A stretch of 64,000 nt of DNA, from the NCBI RefSeq assembly GCF_000332135.1, contig NZ_KB235896.1:3605727-3669726 (forward strand), given 5' to 3'. Made by a program: the position numbers and the translations under genes. Position 1 is the stretch's first letter. The number at the start of each line of letters is the position of its first letter. This document shows positions 24,301 through 34,200 of this stretch, one piece after another. The DNA comes from Anabaena sp. PCC 7108. GTDB taxonomy: Bacteria; Cyanobacteriota; Cyanobacteriia; Cyanobacteriales; Nostocaceae. Below the pieces are notes generated by a model, which made no database searches, was not told where the DNA came from, and worked only from the letters and a program-made list of their open reading frames with translations.

Positions 24301-24603
24301 ATGTCTACATTACAAAAAGTCAAGAAATATTACAAATGGTTCTGGGATGTAACTCTTGGTGGTGACTATGACGCTTGGGGTACTAGTACCTACTTTATGG
24401 AAATTGGTGGCGATTTGTATGCTCGCAGACAAATAGAAGTTTATGAAAATGGCAATGTATTATTTTATGATAGTAGCCATTTTTCCGATAATCATGGGAT
24501 GTTATGCGATAAAAAGATAGATGATGGAAATATTGAAGAATTTGAAATTTCCAAAACCGAATTTGAACAAGTATGGCAAAGCAAAACTCCCATTAATAAA
24601 TAA
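24301..24603 (+). CDS. small hypothetical protein, possibly DUF6881-like
   Basis: 100 aa, starting MSTLQKVKKYYKWFWDVTLG, with YENGNVLFYDSSHFSDNHGM and a C-terminal EEFEISKTEFEQVWQ helix. The pattern of a YxxVYENGxxxxYD strand pair and an acidic ending loosely matches the DUF6881 proteins, but the assignment is uncertain. The function is unknown. It lies 52 bp upstream of the nagB-like gene and may share its transcript. Confidence 0.55.
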   Translation: MSTLQKVKKYYKWFWDVTLGGDYDAWGTSTYFMEIGGDLYARRQIEVYENGNVLFYDSSHFSDNHGMLCDKKIDDGNIEEFEISKTEFEQVWQSKTPINK

Positions 24604-24655
24604 CAAGATCAGGAGGTGACAAAAAACAAGGTTAGCTTTTATATAAGTCAAGCAA

Positions 24656-25426
24656 ATGCCAGGCGCTAAACAATCTTTTCGGATCGATGATCTCCTAGTG
24701 CAGATTTACAATTCTGAAGCGGAAATGGCGCAAGATGTTGCCGAAATCGCACATCAGTATTTACTGCAACTACTCCAACAACAGGATACCGTTGCTGTGT
24801 TATTAGCGACGGGAAACTCCCAAGTTAAATTTCTCGATGCTTTAATCGCTCTAGGTGGAATAGATTGGTCAAGAACTACCTTATTCCATTTAGATGAATA
24901 TTTGGGAATTACAGCTGACCATGCTGCTAGTTTCCGGCGTTATTTGCGAGAGCGTGTCGAGCAACGGGTGTTTCCTAAAGAGTTTTATTATATAGAGGGT
25001 GATACATTAGAACCGATAGCAGAATGCGATCGCTACACAAAACTTCTGCAAGCTCAACCAATTGACTTATGCTGTCTTGGTGTTGGTGAAAATGGACACT
25101 TAGCTTTTAACGACCCAGCAGTAACTAATTTTCAAGATCCCGCTAAAGTTAAACTCGTAAAACTTGATCAAGTGAACCGTCTCCAACAAGTGAATGCAGG
25201 ACAGTTCCCTAATTTAGAAACCGTTCCCCAATATGCATTTACTGTGACAATCCCCATGATTTGTACAGCTAAAAAGATTATCTGCCTAGCACCAGACACA
25301 CGCAAAGCCAAAATAGTAAAAGAGATATTGCATGGGTCGATTAGCACAAACTGTCCAGCTTCTATTTTGCGTAAACAACCTCAAGCTACTTTATTTTTAG
25401 ATGTACATTCTGCTAACTTATTATAA
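24656..25426 (+). CDS. nagB: glucosamine-6-phosphate deaminase / 6-phosphogluconolactonase family
   Basis: 256 aa. The deaminase signature GVGENGHLAFNDP is intact, with LFHLDEYLGI (catalytic Asp-Glu region) upstream and ICLAPDTRKAKIVKEILHG near the end. NagB converts glucosamine-6-phosphate to fructose-6-phosphate and ammonia. Its length fits NagB and it is isolated from other amino-sugar genes. A close relative with gluconolactonase activity is possible but less likely given the GENGH motif. Confidence 0.85.
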   Translation: MPGAKQSFRIDDLLVQIYNSEAEMAQDVAEIAHQYLLQLLQQQDTVAVLLATGNSQVKFLDALIALGGIDWSRTTLFHLDEYLGITADHAASFRRYLRERVEQRVFPKEFYYIEGDTLEPIAECDRYTKLLQAQPIDLCCLGVGENGHLAFNDPAVTNFQDPAKVKLVKLDQVNRLQQVNAGQFPNLETVPQYAFTVTIPMICTAKKIICLAPDTRKAKIVKEILHGSISTNCPASILRKQPQATLFLDVHSANLL

Positions 25427-25651
25427 TTTGTAATTTATAATTTGTAATTTACTTCCTTGGTGTTGAAGCTTCCAAGCAGATAAGCAAGCTTCCAGATGAG
25501 AACATTCTTCACATTTAATTTCTTGTCCAGGATTAGAACATCCGCAAGGGGGATTTACAAAACATTCATCAGGATGTTTAGGAATCCAAGACCTTTTAAA
25601 GATAAAGTATGAAGTTGCTTCCTGTAGGCAAACAATCAAATCTTGAACCAT
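25421..25651 (-). CDS. small Cys-rich hypothetical protein
   Basis: 76 aa. The central part, NPPCGCSNPGQEIKCEECSH with a further CLSAW, has six cysteines that could bind a metal or Fe-S cluster. The last codons (GSKLQIINYKL) run through a heptamer repeat (25424-25451), so the C-terminus was probably altered by repeat expansion. Its end overlaps the nagB stop by 6 bp in convergent orientation. I do not recognise the family. Confidence 0.5.
   Translation of the reverse strand: MVQDLIVCLQEATSYFIFKRSWIPKHPDECFVNPPCGCSNPGQEIKCEECSHLEACLSAWKLQHQGSKLQIINYKL
25424..25451. repeat. heptanucleotide repeat (TAATTTG/TAATTTA)
   Basis: Four 7-mers alternate TAATTTG and TAATTTA. It straddles the 3' ends of nagB and the convergent Cys-rich gene. 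Confidence 0.7.
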
Positions 25652-25838
25652 AATGAATATAACCTATATAAGTACCGGAATTCACATTCTAAAACTATGA
25701 ATACGCAAATATTTGGACAATGCTTATATTGTCCCTAACCAAGAAAATCATCACATCATACTTAAAGTAGATAAATAGCGATCCTAAGTAAGATGTCATA
25801 TAGAAGTCATATTTGATTTTTGAGAAAAATTAGGTATT

Positions 25839-25903
25839 GTAGGGTGCGTCAGATATTACAAATCTGTTTATTAATAGAATTTATGGAGTCTGACGCACCC
25901 TAC
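25839..25903. repeat. palindromic element GTAGGGTGCGTCAGA family, copy 1
   Basis: 65 bp with termini GTAGGGTGCGTCAGA and TCTGACGCACCCTAC, perfect inverted repeats of 15 bp. Related copies lie at 38298-38363 and 55487-55547. It is in the otherwise empty gap 25652-26075, downstream of devA. Confidence 0.8.
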
Positions 25904-26075
25904 GTATCTTTTCATAAATCAAATATTATTCCTATAGCTCTTTTTTCTCTGCATCTAGAGTAGTTGATTAAATAAATCCAGTCATGTCTACGATCACCAT
26001 TAGAGATACGCAAATCAGATAGGATGGCTATATAATTTTAATAATTTTACCCTTGAGAAATAACTTGATCAACAA

Positions 26076-26765
26076 TCAAACTTGTTTAATTATCCGACCA
26101 TCTTCCATATGAATAATGCGGTCAGCAATATCTAGAATTCGGTAATCATGAGTGACAATTAAAATAGCACAACTCTGCTCCTTAGCTAGTGCTTGCATAA
26201 GTTGAACAACATCTCTACCTGATTTACTATCTAAAGCCGCAGTAGGTTCATCAGCTAAAACTAATTTGGGATGACTAACTAAAGCACGAGCAATAGCTAC
26301 TCGTTGTTTTTGTCCTCCTGAAAGATCAGATGGGTAGTAATTAACCCTATTTTCCAAATTCACAGCATGAAGCATAGCTTCTGATTGTTTACGAGCTTCC
26401 CATTCAGAAATATTTTGTTGTAGTTCCAGCGACATTTGTACATTTTGTCTAGCTGTCAAGAAATCCAGTAAATTGTGAGCTTGAAAAATATAGCCAATTT
26501 GGCGACGCACCTCCACTAACTTTTTATTGCTGGCTCCAAATAATTCCTGTCCAATAAATTTGAGACTTCCCTCTTGAACAGAACGCAAAGCACCAATTAG
26601 ACTTAATAGAGTTGTTTTTCCTGAACCAGATGGTCCAGTCATAATCACAATTTCCCCAGAATTCATTGTCAAATTAATGTCAAATAAAATCTGGTTACGC
26701 AATGTGATTTTACCAAAATATTGATTGAGGTTTGAGACCTCTAAAATAAATTTTGATGGCAACAT
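26076..26765 (-). CDS. devA: DevA-type ABC exporter ATPase
   Basis: 229 aa. Walker A GPSGSGKTTLL, Q-loop IFQAHNLL, signature LSGGQKQRVAIARAL and Walker B LVLADEPTAAL are intact. The sequence is of the DevA/LolD/MacB class, which powers periplasmic efflux by mechanotransmission. In Anabaena DevBCA exports heterocyst glycolipids through a TolC-type outer-membrane channel. It is the last gene of devB-devC-devA, 22 bp after devC. Confidence 0.9.
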   Translation of the reverse strand: MLPSKFILEVSNLNQYFGKITLRNQILFDINLTMNSGEIVIMTGPSGSGKTTLLSLIGALRSVQEGSLKFIGQELFGASNKKLVEVRRQIGYIFQAHNLLDFLTARQNVQMSLELQQNISEWEARKQSEAMLHAVNLENRVNYYPSDLSGGQKQRVAIARALVSHPKLVLADEPTAALDSKSGRDVVQLMQALAKEQSCAILIVTHDYRILDIADRIIHMEDGRIIKQV

Positions 26766-26787
26766 TTTTAATGAGGTTTTAATTATG

Positions 26788-27960
26788 TTAAAAAATTTCT
26801 GCTGGATCTACTTTGCGGAGCTTATTTGTAGATAAAAATCCCGAAACCAAACACATGATAGTTGCAGATATCAAGACGGAGAATGCTTTGTTTATATCCA
26901 TATTAATTGGTAATTTAGTTACATTCTTCGCAAGATCATAAAGTCCAATAGATATAGCAAAGCCGGGAATATAACCCAAAGCTGCTAAAATTAAAGCTTG
27001 TTGAAAAACTACAATCAAAAGATATTTATTTTTAAAACCCATTGCTTTGAGAGTGGCGAATTCCACAATGTGCATTGCGACATTACTATAAAGTATTTGA
27101 TAAACAACAATAACACCAACAACAAAACCCATAACTACCATCAAGTTAAACACAAAACCAATAGGTGTTCTGAGAGTCCAATATTTTTTTTCAAAATCAA
27201 TAAAATCTTTGCGCGTGATAATTATGACATCTTTAGGTAACTTAGCTGATAAACTTGCTAAAACTGTTTGTGGATCTGCATCAGGTTTGAGGCTAATTGT
27301 GCCTATATCTATCTTTTCTGCTGAACGTCCTTCAAAGATTCGCATGAAAGTAGACGAACTAACCATCAAATTTCCATCAACCCCAAAAGAAGGACCAAGA
27401 CTAAATAAGCCACTGACTTTAACTTTATAACCTACTAAACCTTGATAACTAAATATTTCCAAACTCATAGGTTGCTTTTGCTGAAAATATTGAGCAATTG
27501 GACCAAACTCTGGACGAGCAGCACGGTCAAAAAACACCTGATCAGGTATTTGCAGTAATTTAAAATTTTCCTGAACTTCTGGTAAGTTAAAGATTGATTT
27601 CGCTGGATCAAAACCCAGCACATATATAGGATACTTGCGACCATTAAGCGGATTTTTAAGCTTGGCAAACTGCACATATAAAGGATTGACTGATTCGACA
27701 CCAGGAAAAGCTAATGCTTGGTATAACCGACTGCGAGAAAAGCTTTGATTGGAAGTTAAAGATTTATACTGAGCGCTAATGATAAATAAATCTCCTTGCA
27801 GATTTTTATGTAACTGTGTAGCACTAGCATAGAGAGCATCTTGAAAGCCGATTTGCATAAACATTAAAACAGCAACAAAAGCAATCCCGGCTAAAGCCAC
27901 AAAAAAGCGTACTTTTTGTTTGGCTAATTGTAGCCAAGCAAGAGGAATATTGAGAATCAT
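26788..27960 (-). CDS. devC: DevC-type ABC exporter permease
   Basis: 390 aa. N-terminal IPLAWLQLAKQKVRFFVALA and a TM helix are followed by a large periplasmic domain (about residues 40-260) and three C-terminal TM helices with AFSVLISATIMCLVSGFLS and KLRKVDPAEIF at the end. This is the MacB/DevC architecture. It partners with DevA and with the HlyD-like DevB encoded upstream. A 181-bp gap separates devB from devC, larger than usual in an operon, and could hold a secondary promoter. Confidence 0.9.
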   Translation of the reverse strand: MILNIPLAWLQLAKQKVRFFVALAGIAFVAVLMFMQIGFQDALYASATQLHKNLQGDLFIISAQYKSLTSNQSFSRSRLYQALAFPGVESVNPLYVQFAKLKNPLNGRKYPIYVLGFDPAKSIFNLPEVQENFKLLQIPDQVFFDRAARPEFGPIAQYFQQKQPMSLEIFSYQGLVGYKVKVSGLFSLGPSFGVDGNLMVSSSTFMRIFEGRSAEKIDIGTISLKPDADPQTVLASLSAKLPKDVIIITRKDFIDFEKKYWTLRTPIGFVFNLMVVMGFVVGVIVVYQILYSNVAMHIVEFATLKAMGFKNKYLLIVVFQQALILAALGYIPGFAISIGLYDLAKNVTKLPINMDINKAFSVLISATIMCLVSGFLSTNKLRKVDPAEIF

Positions 27961-28141
27961 GTTAAAAACCTCTGAGAGTCTAGACTATATTTGTCTAATA
28001 CCGATTATTTATGAATTGGTAAGTAGCTTAACTGAGAGTCTAAGTAAATAGAAAACAACTTTAACCTTTTCCAATTTAAAATTTGAACCTGTTTAACCGC
28101 ACAGTTTTAACATGGGTATTAATATTAATTGCCAACAGAGT

Positions 28142-29341
28142 TTATATCTTAATTATTACCTGCACCTGTAAATTAGTTAATGCTGCAACTCGTTGGTTAT
28201 CTGTTGGTTTATCAATGCGAATTTTGACATCAACTATTTTGTTATCCGTATCGGCTCCAGGATTATTATTGAAGATATTTTGTTTACCAACTTGCAAACC
28301 AATATCTGTAACTGTTCCCCCTAACTTACCTGTAAAAGCGTCACTAATAATTACAGCCGACTGACCTAAACGCACTCGTTTAATATCAGTTTCATAAACT
28401 TCTGCTACTACATACATCTGGTCAGTACGACCTAATTGAGCTATGCCATTACTACCAATTATTTCTCCTGGCCAAGCATTAATTTTCAGAATTTGACCAT
28501 CTATAGGTGAGCGGATAGAACTTAAATCTAACTCTGCTTGAGCTTGTTTAACTGATGCTTTTGCACTTTCAACATTAGCTTGGGCTGCTTTGACATCAGT
28601 AGGACGAACTTCAGCAATACTCCTAAGTTTAGCCTCACCTTCCGTTAACTGTTTTTGAAGAGTTTCTACAGTCCGGTTGAGGGAAGCATTAGCTTCATTT
28701 AGTTGCTGTTGTACCGTATCCCTTCGCAAGCGTTTAGTATCTGCATTAGAAGCAGAAATAGCACCCTCTTGATATAATTTTTGATATCGCTGATTCTCTG
28801 TTTCTGCATTTTGCAACTCAGCTTCTAGACGAGCAATTGTTGCTTTTTGGGTAAAAATTTCTCCACGTAACTCAGCTTCTAAACGAGCAATTGTTGCCTT
28901 TTGAGCATAAATATCTCCTTGCTTTGCTCCTGCTTCTACTTGCTTAAGACTAGCTTCGGCAACTTGTACTTGTCGTTTGGCTTTTTCTAAGGCTGCCAGA
29001 TTACGAGCATAACTATCCAGAATTGCTACTGCTTGTCCTTTCCTGACTTTGTCGCCTTTATTTATTAGAAGTTTGGCAACTCTCACACCTCCTCCTTCGG
29101 AATTGGGAGCAGACAAACGAATAATCTCTCCTTGAGGTTCTAAACGTCCTAATGCAGCAACAGCAGTCACTTTAGGAGGAGAAATACTAGGAGGAGTTGG
29201 AGAATTTAATTTAGATGTGAAATGAAATCGTGAAAAGCTGTAGATAGATACTGCAACAGTCGCCACAGATGTAGCAATTGCCAAAGTTATCGATAACCAA
29301 CCTACAGGTTTTGTCAATGACTGCTTGTCTTTGTGTACCAT
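28142..29341 (-). CDS. devB: DevB-type membrane fusion protein (HlyD family)
   Basis: 399 aa from the ATG at 29341, which has an AAAGG site upstream; the frame also opens at 29371. One TM helix (about residues 15-37) precedes a periplasmic adaptor. GGGVRVAKLLINKGDKVRKG and ILDSYARNLAALE form the lipoyl half-motif. A long alpha-hairpin carries duplicated QKATIARLEAEL segments, and SPIDGQILKINAWPGEIIG is the second lipoyl half. Beta-barrel and MP domains follow. It should connect DevCA with TolC. Confidence 0.9.
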   Translation of the reverse strand: MVHKDKQSLTKPVGWLSITLAIATSVATVAVSIYSFSRFHFTSKLNSPTPPSISPPKVTAVAALGRLEPQGEIIRLSAPNSEGGGVRVAKLLINKGDKVRKGQAVAILDSYARNLAALEKAKRQVQVAEASLKQVEAGAKQGDIYAQKATIARLEAELRGEIFTQKATIARLEAELQNAETENQRYQKLYQEGAISASNADTKRLRRDTVQQQLNEANASLNRTVETLQKQLTEGEAKLRSIAEVRPTDVKAAQANVESAKASVKQAQAELDLSSIRSPIDGQILKINAWPGEIIGSNGIAQLGRTDQMYVVAEVYETDIKRVRLGQSAVIISDAFTGKLGGTVTDIGLQVGKQNIFNNNPGADTDNKIVDVKIRIDKPTDNQRVAALTNLQVQVIIKI

Positions 29342-29522
29342 AATTTTGCCTTTTAAATTAGCAATTAGCACGTCGTCTTACTCCCTCTTAGGAGTTGACA
29401 TAAATTCCTGTCTCTTCGCTTGAGACAAAGAAGTACACTCGATAGCATTCCCTGATAACTTTGGTTCAATTCTAAATATTTGGCAAAGATAAAGATAGTA
29501 TCGCAAGGCGGAATTAAAAATT

Positions 29523-29549
29523 AAAAAAGCCAGCCGAACCAGCTTTTTA
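29523..29549. terminator. possible hairpin AAAAAGC...GCTTTTT
   Basis: AAAAAGCCAG and CAGCTTTTT flank CCGAAC, giving a short imperfect stem with A and T tails on each side. It lies in the devB upstream region, so it would not end a recognised plus-strand gene. The assignment is weak. Confidence 0.3.
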
Positions 29550-29602
29550 TAAACTTCTTATTGTCTATCTATTTACGCCATGATGTACTAGAAAGATGGA
29601 TA

Positions 29603-29683
29603 ATATCAAGTTCGGATGAACACTTATAATTAGCGTTGATGGGTGGTAGTTTTGAATTTTAAGTAGTTAACCGAACTTGATAT
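29603..29683. repeat. 81-bp inverted-repeat element (ATATCAAGTTCGG)
   Basis: ATATCAAGTTCGG at the left end is matched by CCGAACTTGATAT at the right end, a perfect 13-bp terminal inverted repeat. It lies between devB and the small gene at 29826. No second copy is seen in the window. It may be a MITE or a regulatory hairpin. Confidence 0.6.
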
Positions 29684-29825
29684 AAATCCTAAAATTATCC
29701 ATCGATTATACCAAATTAGGATAGTTGATATTGTTTGAGATTTTTATAACAGTCTTTTAGTAAAGACAGTTAATGTGAAATCTAAAATCCAAACTTGGTA
29801 TGATCTTTATCGACTGTCACTAGAG

Positions 29826-30149
29826 TTATTTATTAAGCATCACTTCTTTTTTCTTTTTGACAATTGCTAAGTATTCGTTGCGAGTTCCATCGACACGATA
29901 ATGGTCACAAATTTGGCAGAGTTTGAGGATATCCAATCGGCTGAATACTTTTTGATGCTCAATACCATTGTCGTTGCGCCACCGCCAGAAAGTTGTTCTA
30001 TCAATCCGGCGGTTGCTTTCAGTCCATCTTCGCCGTGATAGAAAATCTACCAATTCGTCTTCATAAAATGAGTAGCCTTTTGGTAATTTGATAAGTTCTT
30101 CTCTCAACTCATTTAGCGGTATGAGTGGATCTAGTTCAGATAGTCTCAT
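29826..30149 (-). CDS. small putative DNA-binding protein between devB and PKS operon
   Basis: 107 aa, charged and helical. FLSRRRWTESNRRIDRTTFW, RWRNDNGIEHQKVFSRLDIL and KLCQICDHYRVDGTRNEYLA suggest a helix-turn-helix-like arrangement with a Trp/Arg-rich recognition segment, but no named family is recognised. It stands alone between the exporter genes and the divergent synthase operon, so a regulatory role for either is conceivable. That is inference from position. Confidence 0.5.
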   Translation of the reverse strand: MRLSELDPLIPLNELREELIKLPKGYSFYEDELVDFLSRRRWTESNRRIDRTTFWRWRNDNGIEHQKVFSRLDILKLCQICDHYRVDGTRNEYLAIVKKKKEVMLNK

Positions 30150-31296
30150 GCCAGCAAGCCCTTATAGTTTCTTGTAAGTCCAATTTGTCACAAAGCTCAA
30201 CGCAATACGGTTAAACTACATAAAGTTGTGCTAGAGTACTGCACGGTTAAGAGTGGATAGAGTAATGAATTGATCAGGTGAATTTATATATTGACTCTAC
30301 CTAACTTTCTATCTAACCACTACCTTCAACCAACAGCATGGATTTACATTATTTAATCACAAACAATAAACTGATTAATACTCAATTTCAACCCATATGC
30401 AACAATTTTATTCAGAAATATTCAGTGATATGTCTAGATAAATGTTGTGGTCAGTTGTGTTAAATAATTATTTGCTATTTAACTAGATTTATCTTTGTTA
30501 CTCATGTCCTGAAAATCATGAGATTTTTTATTGAAAAGACTAATTTTTTCATACTTTAGATATAGTAACTAGTTATTAACTTTACATTAATTTTCAATTA
30601 TTGCTCAGAAAAAAGATTCTTTTTTCTAACAATCAAGTAGTTGATAAATATGGAAAATGTAAATTAGATATTAACTTAAGATAGATGCACAGTTTTCTCT
30701 TTGATGGCAAGAATTTACAAAATCTTAACTTAAAAATTCTGACTCTGTGGCTTACGGTTAATACAATGTTTGTAATATTGTAATAAATAAAACAATATGT
30801 ATAGCCAGTAAAAAATAATTAACATCAAGTCAGGTATTGATAATTATGAAGATTTCAATAATCTTAAATAAAGAATATTTTTAATTAATGCAACATTATT
30901 AAAAATTCGTTGATATTAGCTCATACTTGATCAGTAATTGGATTAGGAAATATCTCTCAAAGATGACTCTAGTAACTTTATAGTTTGCACGACTTTATTT
31001 AGTTGCATCTAAGTTGCATATGAGTTGTAAAAGCTTTGTCACTAGCCTAATATAAACCTAAGCGGCAATTTCAGGAATGATACAGGGAAGAAAATTGATT
31101 TTTCTGCATAAAGCTGTTTAAGCTTTAGCCGCAAAGCGATGCATCATACCAAATTTTAGCTAACAATCAATAATTTATTAGTTAGTGAGAGAAGATTGTT
31201 GTCTCTAGATTCTGACTTTTAATAGTTCTAATTACCAGAGAGAACAACTATTTCAGCCCCTATACATTGCATGAGCAAAATAGTGAAGATATAGTC
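30150..31296. promoter_or_regulatory. 1.1-kb AT-rich leader of the PKS operon
   Basis: No open frame or RNA gene is convincing here. The stretch is strongly AT-rich with many TAAT and ATTAAT runs and poly-A/T tracts. Its length and base composition suit a developmentally regulated promoter region, as seen upstream of heterocyst genes. I see no certain NtcA or DevH site by eye. Confidence 0.4.
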
Positions 31297-34200
31297 ATGG
31301 CTGCTTGCCAATTTGAAGCTGCATTCGCACAATTGCAATCTGAAATTAGCAATTGTGAAAAAGCCCTGCTTAAGCTGATTAAGGTAAAAAAAAATATGCA
31401 TACAAACAAAAATAATCTCAGTCAAATTAATGCAAAATTGCAGCAAACTAATGTGGCAATTATTGGCATGGCTTCTATATTTCCCCAATCAAAAAATTTA
31501 CAGGAATATTGGGACAAAATTATTCAAAAAGTTGATTGTATTACTGATGTTCCTCCTTCTCGTTGGAGTATAGACGATTATTATGATCCCAACCCGAAGA
31601 CACCGGATAAAACTTACTGTAAACGGGGTGGATTTATTCCCGATATTGATTTTAATCCTCTGGAATTTGGCTTACCTCCCAATATCTTAGAGGTGACAGA
31701 TATTTCCCAGTTACTAGGATTGGTAGTTGCTAAAGCAGCGATAGAAGATGCTGGTTACGGGGAATCTCCACAGTTGAACCGCGATATTTACGATCGCACT
31801 GGGGTAGTCTTAGGAGTAGCCATTGGTAGACAATTAGCAATCCCTCTCAGCAGCAGGTTACAATATCCAGTCTGGGAAAAAGTCCTCAAAAGCAGCGGTT
31901 TATCAAACGAAGACACCCAAAAAATCATTGCCAAAATCCAAAGTGCATATGTGCAATGGGAAGAAAATGCCTTCCCCGGTATGTTAGCTAACGTCATTTC
32001 TGGACGTATCGCCAATCGCCTCGACTTAGGAGGGTTGAACTGTGTAGTTGATGCAGCTTGCGCCAGTTCCTTAGGTGCGTTAAAAATGGCAATTAGCGAG
32101 TTAGTTGAACATCGCGCCGATATGATGATTACAGGTGGCGTTGATACCGATAACTCCATTTTGGCCTATATGTGTTTTAGTAAAACACCCGCCGTTTCTC
32201 CTAGTGAAAACGTCAAACCCTTCGATGTCGATTCTGATGGGATGATGTTGGGAGAAGGGGTAGGGATGTTGGTACTCAAGCGTTTAGAAGATGCCCAACG
32301 AGATAATGATCGCATCTATGCAGTTATTAAAGGCATTGGCACTTCTAGCGATGGCAGGTATAAAAGTATCTATGCACCCCGTTCGGAAGGACAAGTTAAA
32401 GCCTTACACCGTGCTTATGAAGATGCGGGATTTTCACCGTCGAGTGTGGGTTTAATGGAAGCACATGGTACGGGAACGATGGTGGGAGATCCTACAGAAT
32501 TCAGTTCTATCAAAGAAGTTTTTGGGGAAAACAATCCTAAAAAACAATATATTGCTTTGGGAACTGTCAAATCTCAAATTGGACATACCAAAGCCGCCGC
32601 AGGTGCAGCAAGTCTGATTAAAACTGCTTTAGCATTACATCACAAAGTATTACCACCCACAATTAACATTACTAAACCACATCCAAAACTGAATATTGAG
32701 ACTTCTCCATTTTATTTAAATACAGAAACCAGACCTTGGATTACTAACCAACCCAGACGGGCGGGGGTGAGTGCTTTTGGCTTTGGGGGAACTAATTATC
32801 ACGTCGTTTTGGAAGAATACGAACCTGAACATAATCACTCCTATCGTTTACACAATACTGCCAAATCAATACTGTTATTTGCACCCACAACTCCAGAGTT
32901 ATTATCTCGCTGTTTAGATATCCAACAAAAGTTGCAATCAGAAGATAAAGAACGGCATTATCAACAATTAATTACAGAATGTGAATCTGTAAAAATTCCT
33001 GTCAATCATGCCAGAGTGGGGTTTGTCGCTGATTCTTTGACGCAAGCTGGAGAATTTTTGCAAATCATTATTGACTCGCTGAAAAATAAGCCAGAAGCCG
33101 AATCTTGGGAACATCCGAAAAGAATTTACTACCGCCAAAGAGGGATAGAAACTTCAGGTAAAGTGGTGGCTTTGTTTTCTGGGCAAGGTTCCCAATATTT
33201 AGAAATGGGGCGGGAAGTTGCAGTTAACTTTCCTTACTTGCGTCAAATCTATGCTCACATGGATAACTTGTTGTGTGAAGATGGGTTACGCCCCCTATCC
33301 GAAGTAGTTTTTCCACCGCCAGTGTTTGATACAACACAAAAAGCCAGTCAATTAGCAGCATTGCAAATGACGGAATATGCACAGCCTGCAATTGGTGCTT
33401 TTAGTGCTGGGTTGTACAAGATATTGCAACAAGCTGGGTTTAAGCCAGATTTTGTTGCCGGTCATAGTTTCGGAGAATTGACGGCTTTGTGGGCTGGGGG
33501 TGTGTTGAGTGAGGAGGATTACTTGTTCTTAGTGAAAGCTAGGGGACAAGCGATGGCTACACCAGCAGATTCTCAATTTGATGCGGGAGGGATGTTAGCG
33601 GTACAAGGGGATGTCATTCAGGTGACAGAATTGATTCAGAATTTCCCCCAAATTGCGATCGCTAATTGCAATTCTCAGCGTCAGGTAGTATTGGCTGGGA
33701 AAAAGACCGAAATTGCCCAAGTGCAGGATTTTCTCAAGCAGAAGGGTTTTTCTACTGTTTTACTGGGAGTTTCCGCAGCTTTTCACACACCTTTGGTAGC
33801 CCATGCACAGAAACCTTTTGCTAAAGCAATTGAAAAGGTGACTTTCAACGCTCCACAAATTCCAGTTTATACCAATGTCACAGGCGGATGTTATCCCAAT
33901 GAAGCCTCAGCAATTCAAAAAATTCTCAAGGAACATTTGCTAAATCAGGTATTGTTTCAGCAGGAAATTGAGAATCTTTATAAGTCTGGTGGGTATTGTT
34001 TTGTGGAGTTTGGCCCCAAAAATATTCTTACCAAGTTGGTGAAAGATATTTTGAGTGGAAAACCACATCTAGCTGTGGCTTTAAATGGGAATCCTACTAA
34101 GAATAGCAGCGACGATGATCGCACTTTACGAGAAGCAGTAATACAGTTGCGGGTGGCTGGATTACCGTTGCAAAATTTAGACCCTTACCAAATTTCTACC

